Shown: positions 18,261 through 29,153, counted from the stretch's first letter. The stretch is DNA of 64,000 nt from Rhodalgimonas zhirmunskyi (GCA_030848925.1 JANFFA010000003.1:579672-643671), one strand, 5' to 3'. Notes: generated from the letters alone by a model not told the origin. Translations and numbers: made by a program.

Positions 18261-20221
18261 CCCGCGCCCACCAGTTCGCGGTAGATGCGCGGCAGCGTCG
18301 CGGTCAGCTTGTCGGGGTTGGGCACCACGGCAAAGCCGCCCTGCCCGAAGATGCGCGGGAACCATGACTTTGCGTTGCGGTCCACGGTGATGCCGAACAC
18401 AGCGTGCCCCGCGCGGCGGGCCTCGCGCACGGCCATGCGGCTGTCTTCGATGCCGTGGCGGCCTTCGTAATGATCAAGATCGTTGGGTTTGCCATCGGTT
18501 ATGACGAGCAGGAGCCGGCGTTTGCGCGGCTGGCGCGACAGCTCCGCCGAGACATGGCGCATCGCCGCGCCCAGCCGGGTGTAAAAGCCCGGTTTCAGGC
18601 TGGCGATCCGCGCCTCGACCAGCGAGGACATCGGCGCGCCGAACGCCTTGGCTGTCTGGACATAGACCCGCTGTCGGCGCAGCGAGGAAAACGCGTGGAT
18701 CGCGAAATCATCGCCGCAGGCATCAAGGCCCCAGGCGAAGGCGGCGAGCGCTTCACGCTCGACGTCGATCACGGTGCGGCCATCGTGGCCGTGGCCGGGA
18801 ATGGCGGATTCGGTCGAGCGCGACACATCGAGCAGGATCGACACGGCGAGATCGCGTTTCTCGGCGCGGGTCTGACGCCAGACACGATCCGTGCCCTCGC
18901 CCGTCGCGGCGAAATCGACCTGCGCGCGCACGGCGCGGTCGGTATCAAGTTCATCCCCGTCGGGGTGGCCCGGGGTGGAAATGCGGCCCGGGCGCAGCGC
19001 CTCGAACTGCCGTTTCACCGCCTTGATCCGGGCGCGGGCGCGCGGGTCATGGCGAAAGGCCGCCGTTTCGGAGGCCGCGTCGATGGTCGTGGCCAGCACG
19101 CGGGCATGGGCGGGCAGGTAGACACCGGTGCGCACGTCCCATTCGGGATAGGTCTGCACATCGGAAAGCGCCTCACGATCGACATCCTCGGGGGCGAGGT
19201 CGAGGTGCAGTTTCAGGCGCGTCGCGGGGGCCTTGGAGATCTGACCCAGCCCGATTTCGTCCTGATCATCGGCGGCCTTGCCGGCATCGTCTTCGTCATC
19301 CTCGTCGATGCGGCGGTTGATGTTCATGAACTGCGCGAAGCTGAGGATGGATTCGAACTTGTGCAGGATCAGGCTGTCTTGTCGTTCGGCCTGATCAGAT
19401 TTGCGGCGGCGGGCGCGGCGCGCGGGGCCTTCGGCGGGCGCTTCGGGCTTGCCCTCGGTATCGGGGCTGTCCACGGCGGTGGTATAAGAGGTGTGCAATT
19501 CGCGCAGGTCGGGCCAGAGCGGCACCGGGCGCAGCGGGCGATAGCGGCGCGGCGCGGTGAAGGCCGAGACATCGCCGGTTTCGATCGCGGCGCGCATATC
19601 TTGGGCAAGGTCGCCGGACAGGGGCGAGTCATCGCCCAGAAGCGTGCGTGTCACCGCCTCGAGCGCGGCTTCGACCCTTGGCAGGTGTGGCACCCGACGC
19701 AGTGAGAGGGTCGCCCCGCATAGGTCGCCATAGAGCGGGGCAAACCCCGGGGCTTCGGCAAGGGCGGCGCGCACGGTGATCTGCGCGTGATGCAGCGCCA
19801 TCAGATCGGCCTGAAGCGGATCTTCGGGCAGTTTGGCGGCAGGCGCGGCCTGTGCGGTGCAGGCGGCAAGCCAGATATAGAGCGCGGCGTTGGCTTCGCG
19901 CGCGGGGAAAACGGCCAGCGATTCCGGCAGGCGCAGTGCGGCGCCATCGAAGCTGGCCCGGGGCGCGGTATCGGCCCATGTGCCAAGCTTGCGGCGCCAC
20001 GACAGCCGGTGGTGCGAAATCTCTTCGGCCACCGGCTTGATTTCGACGGCATGGGCCCCGCCCAGCCCCCGAAAAAGGACTGCCAGCCGCCCGCCGACCT
20101 CGGAAAGGCCGACACGGGCTCCGTCGTGGACGCTTGGCGCGTCAAGGCGACTGGCATAGGTGTGCCACAGTTTCCCGACTGTTTCTTCGGGTTCCCATGG
20201 CTCGATTTCGACCGTTGTCAT
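18257..20221 (-). CDS. norD: NorD, nitric oxide reductase activation protein
   Basis: This 654-residue protein has a C-terminal von Willebrand factor A domain with the MIDAS motif 'DVSRSTES' and 'TDGKPND'. The N-terminal and central parts are charged, with an acidic low-complexity stretch (RIDEDDEDD) near 320-330. NorD works with the AAA ATPase NorQ to insert the non-heme iron or otherwise mature NorB, in analogy with the CbbQ/CbbO pair. The gene follows norQ by nine bases and overlaps norE. The start ATG 20221 gives the usual family length. Confidence 0.93.
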   Translation of the reverse strand: MTTVEIEPWEPEETVGKLWHTYASRLDAPSVHDGARVGLSEVGGRLAVLFRGLGGAHAVEIKPVAEEISHHRLSWRRKLGTWADTAPRASFDGAALRLPESLAVFPAREANAALYIWLAACTAQAAPAAKLPEDPLQADLMALHHAQITVRAALAEAPGFAPLYGDLCGATLSLRRVPHLPRVEAALEAVTRTLLGDDSPLSGDLAQDMRAAIETGDVSAFTAPRRYRPLRPVPLWPDLRELHTSYTTAVDSPDTEGKPEAPAEGPARRARRRKSDQAERQDSLILHKFESILSFAQFMNINRRIDEDDEDDAGKAADDQDEIGLGQISKAPATRLKLHLDLAPEDVDREALSDVQTYPEWDVRTGVYLPAHARVLATTIDAASETAAFRHDPRARARIKAVKRQFEALRPGRISTPGHPDGDELDTDRAVRAQVDFAATGEGTDRVWRQTRAEKRDLAVSILLDVSRSTESAIPGHGHDGRTVIDVEREALAAFAWGLDACGDDFAIHAFSSLRRQRVYVQTAKAFGAPMSSLVEARIASLKPGFYTRLGAAMRHVSAELSRQPRKRRLLLVITDGKPNDLDHYEGRHGIEDSRMAVREARRAGHAVFGITVDRNAKSWFPRIFGQGGFAVVPNPDKLTATLPRIYRELVGAG

Positions 20222-20230
20222 CGCTTTGCC

Positions 20231-21037
20231 TCACCCGAAGATGGCGGTGACAAGATCGAGGAGCCCGCGTTTCACATCCGCGTCGTCCGTCAGCGGCTCG
20301 ATCATCGCGGCGAGAATCGCGCGATTGACCGGCATGCCCTGCCGGATCAGCGTGGCGGCATAGATCACGAGGCGGGTCGACACCCCTTCCTCAAGATCCT
20401 GTCCCTTGAGATCGCGCAGCTTGTTTGCCAGCCGCACGAGCGGTTTGACCTGTGCTTCGTCGAGACCGCTTTCACGCGCGACGACGGCGATTTCATGCTC
20501 TTGCGCCGGGAAATCGAATTCGAGCGAAAGGAAACGTTGGCGGGTCGAGGGTTTCAGCGTCTTGAGGATATTTTGGTAGCCCGGGTTATAGGAGGCCACG
20601 AGCATGAAGCCGGGAGCGGCTTCGAGTTCTTCGCCGGTGCGGTCGATCGGCAGGATGCGCCGGTCGTCGGTGAGCGGGTGCAACACCACGGTCACGTCTT
20701 TGCGGGCCTCGACCACCTCGTCGAGATAGCAGATCGCGCCTTCGCGCACCGCGCGGGTGAGCGGGCCATCGACCCAGATCGTTTCGCCGCCTTTGAGCAG
20801 GTAGCGCCCGATCAGGTCGGCCGCCGACAGGTCGTCATGGCAGGCCACGGTATGCAGCGAGCGGCCCAATGTCGCCGCCATATGGGCCACGAAGCGCGTC
20901 TTGCCGCAGCCCGTCGGGCCCTTGAGCAGCAGGGGAAGGTCATTGCGGGCGGCGGTGGCGAAAATCTCGCACTCGTCCCCCTGGGGGAGGTAGAAGGGGG
21001 CGTCTGCCGCCCCCTCCAGTTTGGTATGCGCGTTCAT
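20231..21037 (-). CDS. norQ: NorQ, MoxR-type AAA ATPase for NO reductase activation
   Basis: This 268-residue AAA+ ATPase of the MoxR/CbbQ group has Walker A 'GPTGCGKT' (about 40-47), Walker B 'ICYLDEVVEA', a sensor region 'LVASYNPGYQN' and an arginine-finger region 'STRQRF'. It acts with NorD to activate NorCB. A GTG at 21046 overlaps the norB stop, but the GGAG site directly abuts it. The same GGAG is eight bases before the ATG at 21037, so I chose 21037. Confidence 0.93.
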   Translation of the reverse strand: MNAHTKLEGAADAPFYLPQGDECEIFATAARNDLPLLLKGPTGCGKTRFVAHMAATLGRSLHTVACHDDLSAADLIGRYLLKGGETIWVDGPLTRAVREGAICYLDEVVEARKDVTVVLHPLTDDRRILPIDRTGEELEAAPGFMLVASYNPGYQNILKTLKPSTRQRFLSLEFDFPAQEHEIAVVARESGLDEAQVKPLVRLANKLRDLKGQDLEEGVSTRLVIYAATLIRQGMPVNRAILAAMIEPLTDDADVKRGLLDLVTAIFG

Positions 21038-21042
21038 TGGCT

Positions 21043-22428
21043 TCACTCCGCAGGGGTTTCGGCTGATTTATGCGATTGCACCGGGCCGGGCTTGACCACC
21101 TCGCGGCGCGGGAAGGCCAGCGCGTAGATCAAGATGTAAGCCCCGAGCACAACCGCGACACCCGAACCGAAGCGCATGACGTAGAAGATCCAGAGTTGAT
21201 CCTGAACGCTCATGAAATCGACGCCTTCGACCCGCTGCATGTGCGTCTGGATCGTACCGGCGAAGGTCAGCGTAAAGGTCATGAAGGCCATCCCCGCCGT
21301 CATCAGCCAGAAGGCGGCCATGTTCAGCACCTGGTTATAGGGATCGCGTCCACGCAGAACCGGCATGGCATAGGTGAACATCGCGAGGTTCAGCATCACG
21401 TAGGCGCCATAGAAGGCAAGGTGCCCGTGCGCGGCGGTGATCTGCGTGCCGTGGGTATAGTAGTTCACCCCGTGCAGCGTGTGCAGGAAGCCCCAGACCC
21501 CCGCGCCGAAGAATGCCGTCACCGCGCAGCCAAGGCTCCACAGGAGGGCGGCCTTGTTGGGGTGATCGCGCCGGCCCTTCCAGACCATCACGAAGGCAAA
21601 GGCCATCATCGCGAAGAAGGGTGCGATTTCCAGCGTCGAGAAAATCGAGCCGATCCACTGCCAATAGCTCGGCATGCCGATCCAGTAATAGTGGTGCCCG
21701 GTGCCAAGGATGCCCGAGAACAGCGCCAGCGCGGCGATGACATAGAGCCACTTCTCGACCACCTCACGGTCCACGCCCGTCAGCTTGAGCATCAGGAAGG
21801 CGAGGATGGAGGCCATCACCAGTTCCCATGTCGCCTCGACCCAGAGGTGCACGATGAACCACCAGTATTGCTTGTCGAGTGCAAGGTTGGCCGGGTTGTA
21901 GAAGGCGAACAGGAACAGCAGCGCCAGAAGCCAGAGGCCCAGCAGAAGGATGTTCGAAATCGCCGTCTTGCGCCCTTTGAGCACCGTCAGCGAGACGTTG
22001 TAGAGGAAGATCAGCGCCGCAATGACGATGCCCGCCTTGACCCAGCGCGGCTGTTCGATGAATTCACGCCCCTCGTTGCCGAGCAGGAAGTTCCCGTCGA
22101 ACAGGTTGAAGAGGTAGGTCACCACGACACCCGCCGTGCCAAGCACGAGGATACCCAGTTGCAGGTAGGCCAGCAGCGGCGAGTGGATCTCGCGCTCGGC
22201 CTCTTCCGGGATCAGGTAGTAGGCCGCGCCGAAAAACCCGACCAGAAGCCAGACAACGAGCGAGTTGGTGTGCAACATCCGGCCGATATTGAACGGCAGG
22301 ATTTCAGAGAGGAAGTTCGGGCTGACATAGATCCAGCCGAGGATGAGGCCCATTGTCACCTGCACGGCGAAAAGGGCGAGCGCGACCGCGAAGTAGATGA
22401 GAGCGATCTTTTGTGTCTGATATTTCAT
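21043..22428 (-). CDS. norB: Nitric oxide reductase subunit B (cytochrome b, catalytic)
   Basis: NorB reduces two NO to N2O at a heme b3/non-heme iron centre, taking electrons from NorC. The 461-residue protein has twelve membrane helices and no quinol-oxidising N-terminal extension, so it is the cNOR type. Heme and metal ligand segments are visible: 'NIGRMLHTNSLVVWLL' in helix II, 'WVEATWELVMASI' with the non-heme iron His and Glu region, 'GTGHHYYWIG' with the adjacent His pair, and 'GAYVMLNLAMFTY' preceded by 'HGHLAFYG'. Its start is 12 bases after the norC stop. This is the core structural gene of the nor operon. Confidence 0.97.
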   Translation of the reverse strand: MKYQTQKIALIYFAVALALFAVQVTMGLILGWIYVSPNFLSEILPFNIGRMLHTNSLVVWLLVGFFGAAYYLIPEEAEREIHSPLLAYLQLGILVLGTAGVVVTYLFNLFDGNFLLGNEGREFIEQPRWVKAGIVIAALIFLYNVSLTVLKGRKTAISNILLLGLWLLALLFLFAFYNPANLALDKQYWWFIVHLWVEATWELVMASILAFLMLKLTGVDREVVEKWLYVIAALALFSGILGTGHHYYWIGMPSYWQWIGSIFSTLEIAPFFAMMAFAFVMVWKGRRDHPNKAALLWSLGCAVTAFFGAGVWGFLHTLHGVNYYTHGTQITAAHGHLAFYGAYVMLNLAMFTYAMPVLRGRDPYNQVLNMAAFWLMTAGMAFMTFTLTFAGTIQTHMQRVEGVDFMSVQDQLWIFYVMRFGSGVAVVLGAYILIYALAFPRREVVKPGPVQSHKSAETPAE

Positions 22429-22440
22429 GATTGCGTCCCC

Positions 22441-22896
22441 TTAGCCCGCGTCGTTCGGCGGCCAGTCCTGCGTGCGGATGGTGTTCGTCCACAGCAGGAA
22501 ATCCGCAAGCGCGCGGTATTCATCATCGGTGAGGTTGAAATTGGGCATCTGACGACGGCCTTCGACGCCGGAGGGCATGGAATCCATCCACGCCTTGAGC
22601 ATTTCGAACGCCTCTTCGTTATCGCCTGGCTCAACGCCCCAGCGATCCATCACGTTGCCGACCTCGGGGGCGAAATAGGCCCCTTCACCAAGGATCGTGT
22701 GGCAGTTGACGCAGGAATGCTGTTCCCAGATGTGCTTGCCGTGGGCCACGCTGTCAGTCAGCGTCGCCCTATCGGTTGAGGTTGTGACGATATATCTGTG
22801 GGAATGCACCGACAGGCCCACAAATATGAGGATAAAGAACACGGACCCGCCATAGAAAATATTGCGGGCCATGCTCTTGGTCATGACTTCGCGCAT
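22441..22896 (-). CDS. norC: Nitric oxide reductase subunit C (membrane-anchored cytochrome c)
   Basis: NorC is the electron-entry subunit of cNOR. The 151-residue protein has one N-terminal membrane helix (about 13-31) and a periplasmic monoheme domain with the heme c motif 'CVNCH' near 62-66. The axial Met is likely in 'RRQMPNF' near 117-123. ATG 22896 is preceded by AAGGAAG at six bases. It is the first gene of the norCBQDEF-nnrU operon, and an Fnr/Dnr-type box lies 73 bases upstream of the start. Confidence 0.96.
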   Translation of the reverse strand: MREVMTKSMARNIFYGGSVFFILIFVGLSVHSHRYIVTTSTDRATLTDSVAHGKHIWEQHSCVNCHTILGEGAYFAPEVGNVMDRWGVEPGDNEEAFEMLKAWMDSMPSGVEGRRQMPNFNLTDDEYRALADFLLWTNTIRTQDWPPNDAG

Positions 22897-22962
22897 AGCG
22901 CACTTCCTTCCCTCGAGATTGTTGTCTGGGCGGAAGATCACCGGGTTTGGCGATTCGTCTCC

Positions 22963-22976
22963 TTAACCAAAGTCAA
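22963..22976 (-). promoter_or_regulatory. Fnr/Dnr-type box upstream of norC
   Basis: On the minus strand TTGACTTTGGTTAA fits TTGAC-N4-GTTAA, one mismatch from the ideal TTGAC-N4-GTCAA palindrome. Its centre is about 73 bases before the norC ATG, compatible with a site near -41.5 and a short leader. The site before nirI and nirS at 27258-27271 differs by one base. Confidence 0.78.
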
Positions 22977-23028
22977 TCGTGCCGGGATAAGCAGATGATT
23001 CGCCGACAGGCGGAGGCTGAGTCCTTCG

Positions 23029-23916
23029 CTAGCCGAGGTATTCGAGCCGGGTTCCGGGGAAGGCGGCGAGGGCCTGCATGATCTCGTGATCTTTCATCAG
23101 GCAGAAGGCAGTCGAAAGGCCATCGGCCAGCGCTGCGGTGGGGGCCGAGACCGAGACCGTCTGCCAAAGGGGCGCGCGCCCGTCGGGGTGAAGGATATGC
23201 GCGGCGCGATCCGGGCCAACCCGCGTGGCGGCGGGCGACGAGGTGGCCAGCGCACGGTTGGCCAAGGGCCGTTCGGCCAGCAGGGCGCCGTCGGGCCCGG
23301 CGATGCCGGCGCGCCACGGGTGGCCCCCTGCCCCATGCCCAAGCGCCGCGACTTCGCCCGCGTCGATCAGGACGTTTCCCAGCCCCTCCTGCCGCATCAG
23401 GGCCGCGATTTGATCGGCGGCAAAGCCCTGCGCGATGCCGTTGAAGGTCAGTGCCGCGCCGGGGGCAAGTCGGATGCGATCCGCGTCGATTTCCACCTTT
23501 TGCCAGCCCACCAGTTGCCGCGCTTTGGAGGGATCGCGCGCTTCAGAGAGGGCTTGCCAGATCACCTGCACAGAAGGATCGAATGCGCCGCCGGTGGCGG
23601 TGTTCAACTGCCCTGAAAGGGCGATCAGCGCGCGCATGTCGGCGCTTGGATGGGCCAAGATGCCGGTTTCGTTCAGCCGCACCAGTTCAGACCGGCGGAA
23701 CAGGGAAAATCGCGCCTCGACCTCCTCCAGAACGCGCGCGACTCTTCGCCAGAGCCGTGCGCTTGCGGCGGGGGCGAGGCCCTCGACACGCAGGCTGACA
23801 TCTGCGCCAAGCGCGCGGCCGTGCCAGATGGCAGGCTCTGTTGCTTGCGCCTGTGCGGGAAGCGCCACCGAAGCAGCGGCAGAAATGGTGAGAAAGCGGC
23901 GTCGGGACAGGGTCAT
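23029..23916 (-). CDS. nirX: NirX, ApbE-like FAD:protein FMN transferase
   Basis: This 295-residue periplasmic protein has a Tat-type signal (SRRRFL at 5-10) and the ApbE fold, with 'ATGGAFDPSV' near 107-116, 'TFNGIAQGFAAD' near 159-170 and 'NVLIDAGEVAALG'. ApbE enzymes attach FMN to a Thr or Ser of a target protein, and here the expected target is NirI, encoded two genes upstream in the same operon. The ATG at 23916 overlaps the nnrS stop by four bases, so nirI-nnrS-nirX is one coupled operon. This matches the nirI/nirX association known in Paracoccus. Confidence 0.9.
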   Translation of the reverse strand: MTLSRRRFLTISAAASVALPAQAQATEPAIWHGRALGADVSLRVEGLAPAASARLWRRVARVLEEVEARFSLFRRSELVRLNETGILAHPSADMRALIALSGQLNTATGGAFDPSVQVIWQALSEARDPSKARQLVGWQKVEIDADRIRLAPGAALTFNGIAQGFAADQIAALMRQEGLGNVLIDAGEVAALGHGAGGHPWRAGIAGPDGALLAERPLANRALATSSPAATRVGPDRAAHILHPDGRAPLWQTVSVSAPTAALADGLSTAFCLMKDHEIMQALAAFPGTRLEYLG

Positions 23917-25115
23917 GCCGTGGCTCCGTTTCCAGCAGGTTCCTTGACGCCCCAGAACACGGGCCAGAGCGTTGCGACATAGAAGGTGAAAAGCGCGATC
24001 CAGAGCCCGCCCGCCAGCAGCACGCCGGGATAGTAGAACGCCGGAAAGGCGGACCCGGCAAACCGCGCCAGCGTGGCCAGCGGCACCAGCGCGTAGGCGA
24101 TGACCAGCCCGCCGGGCGCCACCAGTTCGCGCCCGGAATGGCCGATGGCGGCGCGCGACATCACCGAAACGGTCATCCCGCCGACACCGCCGATCCCAAG
24201 GATATGCAGCGCCGCCACTTCGGAGCCTATGCCAAGCATCGCACTACCCAGTGCCATAAGGCCAAGGGCAACCGTCGCGTAGGACAGGTGCAAGGTCCAA
24301 AGGATCGGCTGCCGCCATGTCCAGAGCCCTTGCCAGAGCAGCAAGCGGCCCAGCGCCGCCGCCCCCGCCACGAGCGCCAGCAAGCCAGTGATATCGTCAG
24401 GCAGGCCAGCCAGCATGGCGAGTGTCGCGCCGATGGCCGTGCCGATGGCGGCAATGGCGAGCGCGCGCTTATCGCGTGGCAGGCCGGTTTCGCGCCCGGT
24501 GCGGCGCATTGCGTTGCGGGTGAAGGCAGGCGTGACCCGCCCGCCCAGAATCACGATCAGCGCCGCGAGCGCCAGCAAGCCCCCGCGCAGCCCTGACCAT
24601 ACGGTGTCGTCCGTTAACCCGATCCATTCGAGATGCACCATCAGGTTTGAGACCCAGATCAGTGAGATCAGCGCGAGAAGGATCATCTGTTGCGGTTTCG
24701 GGCGGGCCAGCAGCATGGCAAGGATCCGCCCCGCCACCAACGGCAGGAAGGCAAGATCGAGCGCCGCCACCAGCACCGGCGAGAGGCTTCCCGACCACCA
24801 GAGGCCCATGCGCCCCGCCAGCCAAAGCGCCGACATGGCGAAATAAAACAACCCGCCCGCGCCCTTGGATTTGGTCCAGTTGGGCGCGGCCGTCATCAGA
24901 AAGCCCGCGATCGCGACCGAGCCATAGCCGAAGATCAACTCATGCGCGTGCCACAGGTGCGGCGCCATGGCGAAGGGCATGTCCGACACCATGCCGCCCC
25001 CCGCGTGAATGGCAAGCCAGCCCTCCCAGACGATCATCGAAACGATGGCGAAAAGTCCGGCGAGCAGGAAGAAAACGCGGTATCCGGCAGAGAAAAGGCG
25101 CTTGAGCGGTGTCAT
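23913..25115 (-). CDS. nnrS: NnrS family membrane protein
   Basis: This 400-residue protein has about twelve membrane helices and family-typical segments: 'LWHAHELIFGYGSVAIAGF' (about 53-71) with a conserved His, 'GGRVTPAFTRNA' (about 193-204) and 'HILGIGGVGGMTVSVMSRA' (about 286-304). NnrS is a heme- and copper-associated protein co-regulated with denitrification genes and linked to relief of nitrosative stress. Its start overlaps the nirI stop, and its own stop overlaps the nirX start. In many genomes nnrS is elsewhere, so its insertion between nirI and nirX is a local arrangement. Confidence 0.93.
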   Translation of the reverse strand: MTPLKRLFSAGYRVFFLLAGLFAIVSMIVWEGWLAIHAGGGMVSDMPFAMAPHLWHAHELIFGYGSVAIAGFLMTAAPNWTKSKGAGGLFYFAMSALWLAGRMGLWWSGSLSPVLVAALDLAFLPLVAGRILAMLLARPKPQQMILLALISLIWVSNLMVHLEWIGLTDDTVWSGLRGGLLALAALIVILGGRVTPAFTRNAMRRTGRETGLPRDKRALAIAAIGTAIGATLAMLAGLPDDITGLLALVAGAAALGRLLLWQGLWTWRQPILWTLHLSYATVALGLMALGSAMLGIGSEVAALHILGIGGVGGMTVSVMSRAAIGHSGRELVAPGGLVIAYALVPLATLARFAGSAFPAFYYPGVLLAGGLWIALFTFYVATLWPVFWGVKEPAGNGATA

Positions 25116-27202
25116 GTCGTTTCCTCACGAGCGGGCGGCGGTGTTTGCGGCACAGGTTGCGGCGCGGGAGCGGCCGCTTTCGAGCGCGCGCGGCGTTTGA
25201 GAACGGGGCATTGGGCATCGTCGTTCATGATCACCTGACAGCGCAGGCACAGGACGCATTCGTTGGGGTTGATGCGGCCCACGCTATCGATCGCGCCAAC
25301 GGTGCACTTGGTTTCGCACAAGCGGCATTCGCGGCCACATTGCGGGCGCCGGTGCAGCCAGTCGAAAATCTTGAGCTTGGCCGGGATCGCCAGCCCCGCG
25401 CCAAGCGGGCAGAGGTAGCGGCAGAAGAACCGTTCGATGAAAAGCCCGGCGCCAAGCAGCAACAGAACGAACAGGACGAAGGGCCAGGCGCGCATCATCC
25501 GCATCGAGATCGCTGTTTTGAACGGCTCGATCTCGGCCACGACGAGGGCGTCGTGCATTGAATAGAACGACAGCGCGACGATGCCGACGAAGGCGGTGTA
25601 CTTTATGATCCAGAGCCGTTCGTGCAGCGCCTGCGGCACGGCGATCTGGCGGATACCAAGGCGCACGGCGGCGGCGTTCAGAAGCTCTTGCAGGGCACCG
25701 AACGGGCAGAGCCAGCCGCAATAGACGCCCCGCCCCCAGAACAGCAGGCCCAGCGCCACGAAGGCCCAGAGCATGAAGATCACCGGTTCGATCAGGAAGG
25801 TCTCCCACCGGAAACCGTTGAGCAGGGAATGCAGGAAGGCCACCACCTGCACCACGCTGAGTTGCCCGCCGAAGCCCCAGCCCAGCACCACCAGCGTGAC
25901 GGACAGGAAGCCCAGCCGCAGCCCGCGCCAGAGCCTTGGGCGGCGGGTGATCCATTCCTGCGCAAGAAACAGCAGCGCCAGCGCGACAAGCATGGTGCCG
26001 GTGACGCCAATCGCCAGCGTGTCTTCTACCCATGCCCGCCGCCAGAGCGGCTCGGGCGCGGGTGGCGGGGCCGTGCGATAGGCTTCGGGTAGGGTGTATT
26101 GGGTGGCGATCACCGTGGCGATATCCCCCCCGGCGGCGGCGGGGCGGGTGGCGCGCACCTCGACGGTGAAGGGCAAAATCGGGTCGATCCCTTCGGGCAG
26201 CTTGAAGAGGCTGATTTCCTTCACTTCGGGCGCGCCGTCGATCCGCAGGCGTTTGATCATGTGGTAATCGGCGGCGAGCGGTTGTTGCCGGGTTTCGCCT
26301 TGCACGATGGTCAGCCGGTCGAACACGCCGCTGCGCCGCCAGCCCGTGCCGCGATGCGAATAAAGCCCTGAAGAGATCACCAGAAGCACCGTTTCGCCGG
26401 GATTGAGCCCGCCCACGGCGGCGGTGTATTCCTGTTGCCCCAGAAGGTTCTGCCCGACGGTGGGCGGATCGGCCAGCCCAGCCCAGAGGTGCAGAAAATC
26501 GCCCTCGCCCGCCGGAACCGGCACCTTGGCCGCGGCAAAGGCCTTGGCGGCGTCCTCCATGCCGAGCGATGCTTCGGACAGGCCGCCCTGTTCGATCAGA
26601 TCACCCCATGTGGCGGGATGCCATGTCAGCCGGTCGATGCCGCCGCCGATATCGATCAATCCGCGCCCGGCGGCCAGCGTGCGCGCACTGCGCAGGATGC
26701 CATCGCGAATCACGCCGGTCGAGACGGTGGCGCGGCTGATCACGTCGGGAAGGTCGGCGGACACCTCTTCGAACGGTTTGCGCAGGTCATGACCGGCGAA
26801 TCCCGAAACGTATTTGGCGATATCCTCGTCAGAAATGCCCAGCGTCAGGACCGGTTCGTTATGGCGCACCAGTTTTGCACCGGTGATCACCGCCTCGGGG
26901 CTGATCGCGATCAGCACTTCAAGCGGGCGACCGGAGTAACCGACGGAAGCCGCGATCTCCCAAGTGGAGCCGATGTAGCCCGCGATGCCGTTGGAATCAT
27001 GGACGGTCCAGCCCGGCACGCCTTCGTCGATGCGCGTGAGGGAAAGTGGCGGAGAGGTCTGAAGCAGGGATTCGGCCATCGCCTTGTCGGGGGCCGTGAC
27101 CGGTTCGGATGCGCCGGGGCCAAAACCGGGACCGACCTGTGCGGTCGCGGCCATGGCCAGAAATCCAAGCAGGAATATGAGGGAGAGCCGGAGTCTGATC
27201 AT
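25112..27202 (-). CDS. nirI: NirI, NosR-like flavo-iron-sulfur membrane regulator
   Basis: This 696-residue protein is of the NosR/NirI family and supports nirS expression or electron supply to denitrification. A signal peptide (1-21) precedes a periplasmic FMN-binding domain with the candidate flavinylation site 'DVISRATVS' (153-161, acceptor Thr159). About five or six membrane helices follow. Two 'CxxxCP' loops ('YCGWLCPFG' and 'CRYLCPLG') and a C-terminal ferredoxin-like domain with two 4Fe-4S motifs ('CRLCETKC' and 'CVLCLRCQ') complete the pattern. It is assigned NirI rather than NosR because it sits beside nirS with nirX and no nosZ is nearby. ATG 27202 is chosen because it starts the signal peptide; a start at 27241 would crowd the Fnr/Dnr box. 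Confidence 0.9.
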   Translation of the reverse strand: MIRLRLSLIFLLGFLAMAATAQVGPGFGPGASEPVTAPDKAMAESLLQTSPPLSLTRIDEGVPGWTVHDSNGIAGYIGSTWEIAASVGYSGRPLEVLIAISPEAVITGAKLVRHNEPVLTLGISDEDIAKYVSGFAGHDLRKPFEEVSADLPDVISRATVSTGVIRDGILRSARTLAAGRGLIDIGGGIDRLTWHPATWGDLIEQGGLSEASLGMEDAAKAFAAAKVPVPAGEGDFLHLWAGLADPPTVGQNLLGQQEYTAAVGGLNPGETVLLVISSGLYSHRGTGWRRSGVFDRLTIVQGETRQQPLAADYHMIKRLRIDGAPEVKEISLFKLPEGIDPILPFTVEVRATRPAAAGGDIATVIATQYTLPEAYRTAPPPAPEPLWRRAWVEDTLAIGVTGTMLVALALLFLAQEWITRRPRLWRGLRLGFLSVTLVVLGWGFGGQLSVVQVVAFLHSLLNGFRWETFLIEPVIFMLWAFVALGLLFWGRGVYCGWLCPFGALQELLNAAAVRLGIRQIAVPQALHERLWIIKYTAFVGIVALSFYSMHDALVVAEIEPFKTAISMRMMRAWPFVLFVLLLLGAGLFIERFFCRYLCPLGAGLAIPAKLKIFDWLHRRPQCGRECRLCETKCTVGAIDSVGRINPNECVLCLRCQVIMNDDAQCPVLKRRARSKAAAPAPQPVPQTPPPAREETT

Positions 27203-27257
27203 GGCCGCTAACGCTGTTCCGATGCGGCGAGGGTCCCTCATCGGGCGGCCTGCGTCC

Positions 27258-27271
27258 TTAACAAAAGTCAA
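27258..27271. promoter_or_regulatory. Fnr/Dnr-type box between nirI and nirS
   Basis: The plus strand reads TTAACAAAAGTCAA, and the minus strand TTGACTTTTGTTAA, nearly the same as the site before norC. Its centre is about 85 bases before the nirS ATG and about 62 bases before the nirI ATG, so one site could serve both divergent promoters. Confidence 0.78.
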
Positions 27272-27316
27272 GGCTGAGAAAGCGCATCTGGATCACACTT
27301 AGAACGCCTCACCTAG

Positions 27317-29116
<1,800 letters not shown>

Positions 29117-29126
29117 TCGTCTTCTC

Positions 29127-29153
29127 GCGGAAGGGGGCTTGCCCTCCTTCCGC
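29127..29153 (+). promoter_or_regulatory. Intercistronic hairpin between nirS and nirE
   Basis: GCGGAAGG (29127-29134) pairs with CCTTCCGC (29146-29153), with further GGG/CCC pairing inside. There is no U-tract directly after it, so it is more likely a 3'-stabilising or partial-termination structure that lets nirS mRNA outnumber the biosynthesis genes. Confidence 0.65.

Noticed and set aside
25112..27202. Assignment of this gene as nosR
   Set aside because: The domain layout fits both, but linkage to nirS and nirX and the absence of nosZ in the window favour NirI.
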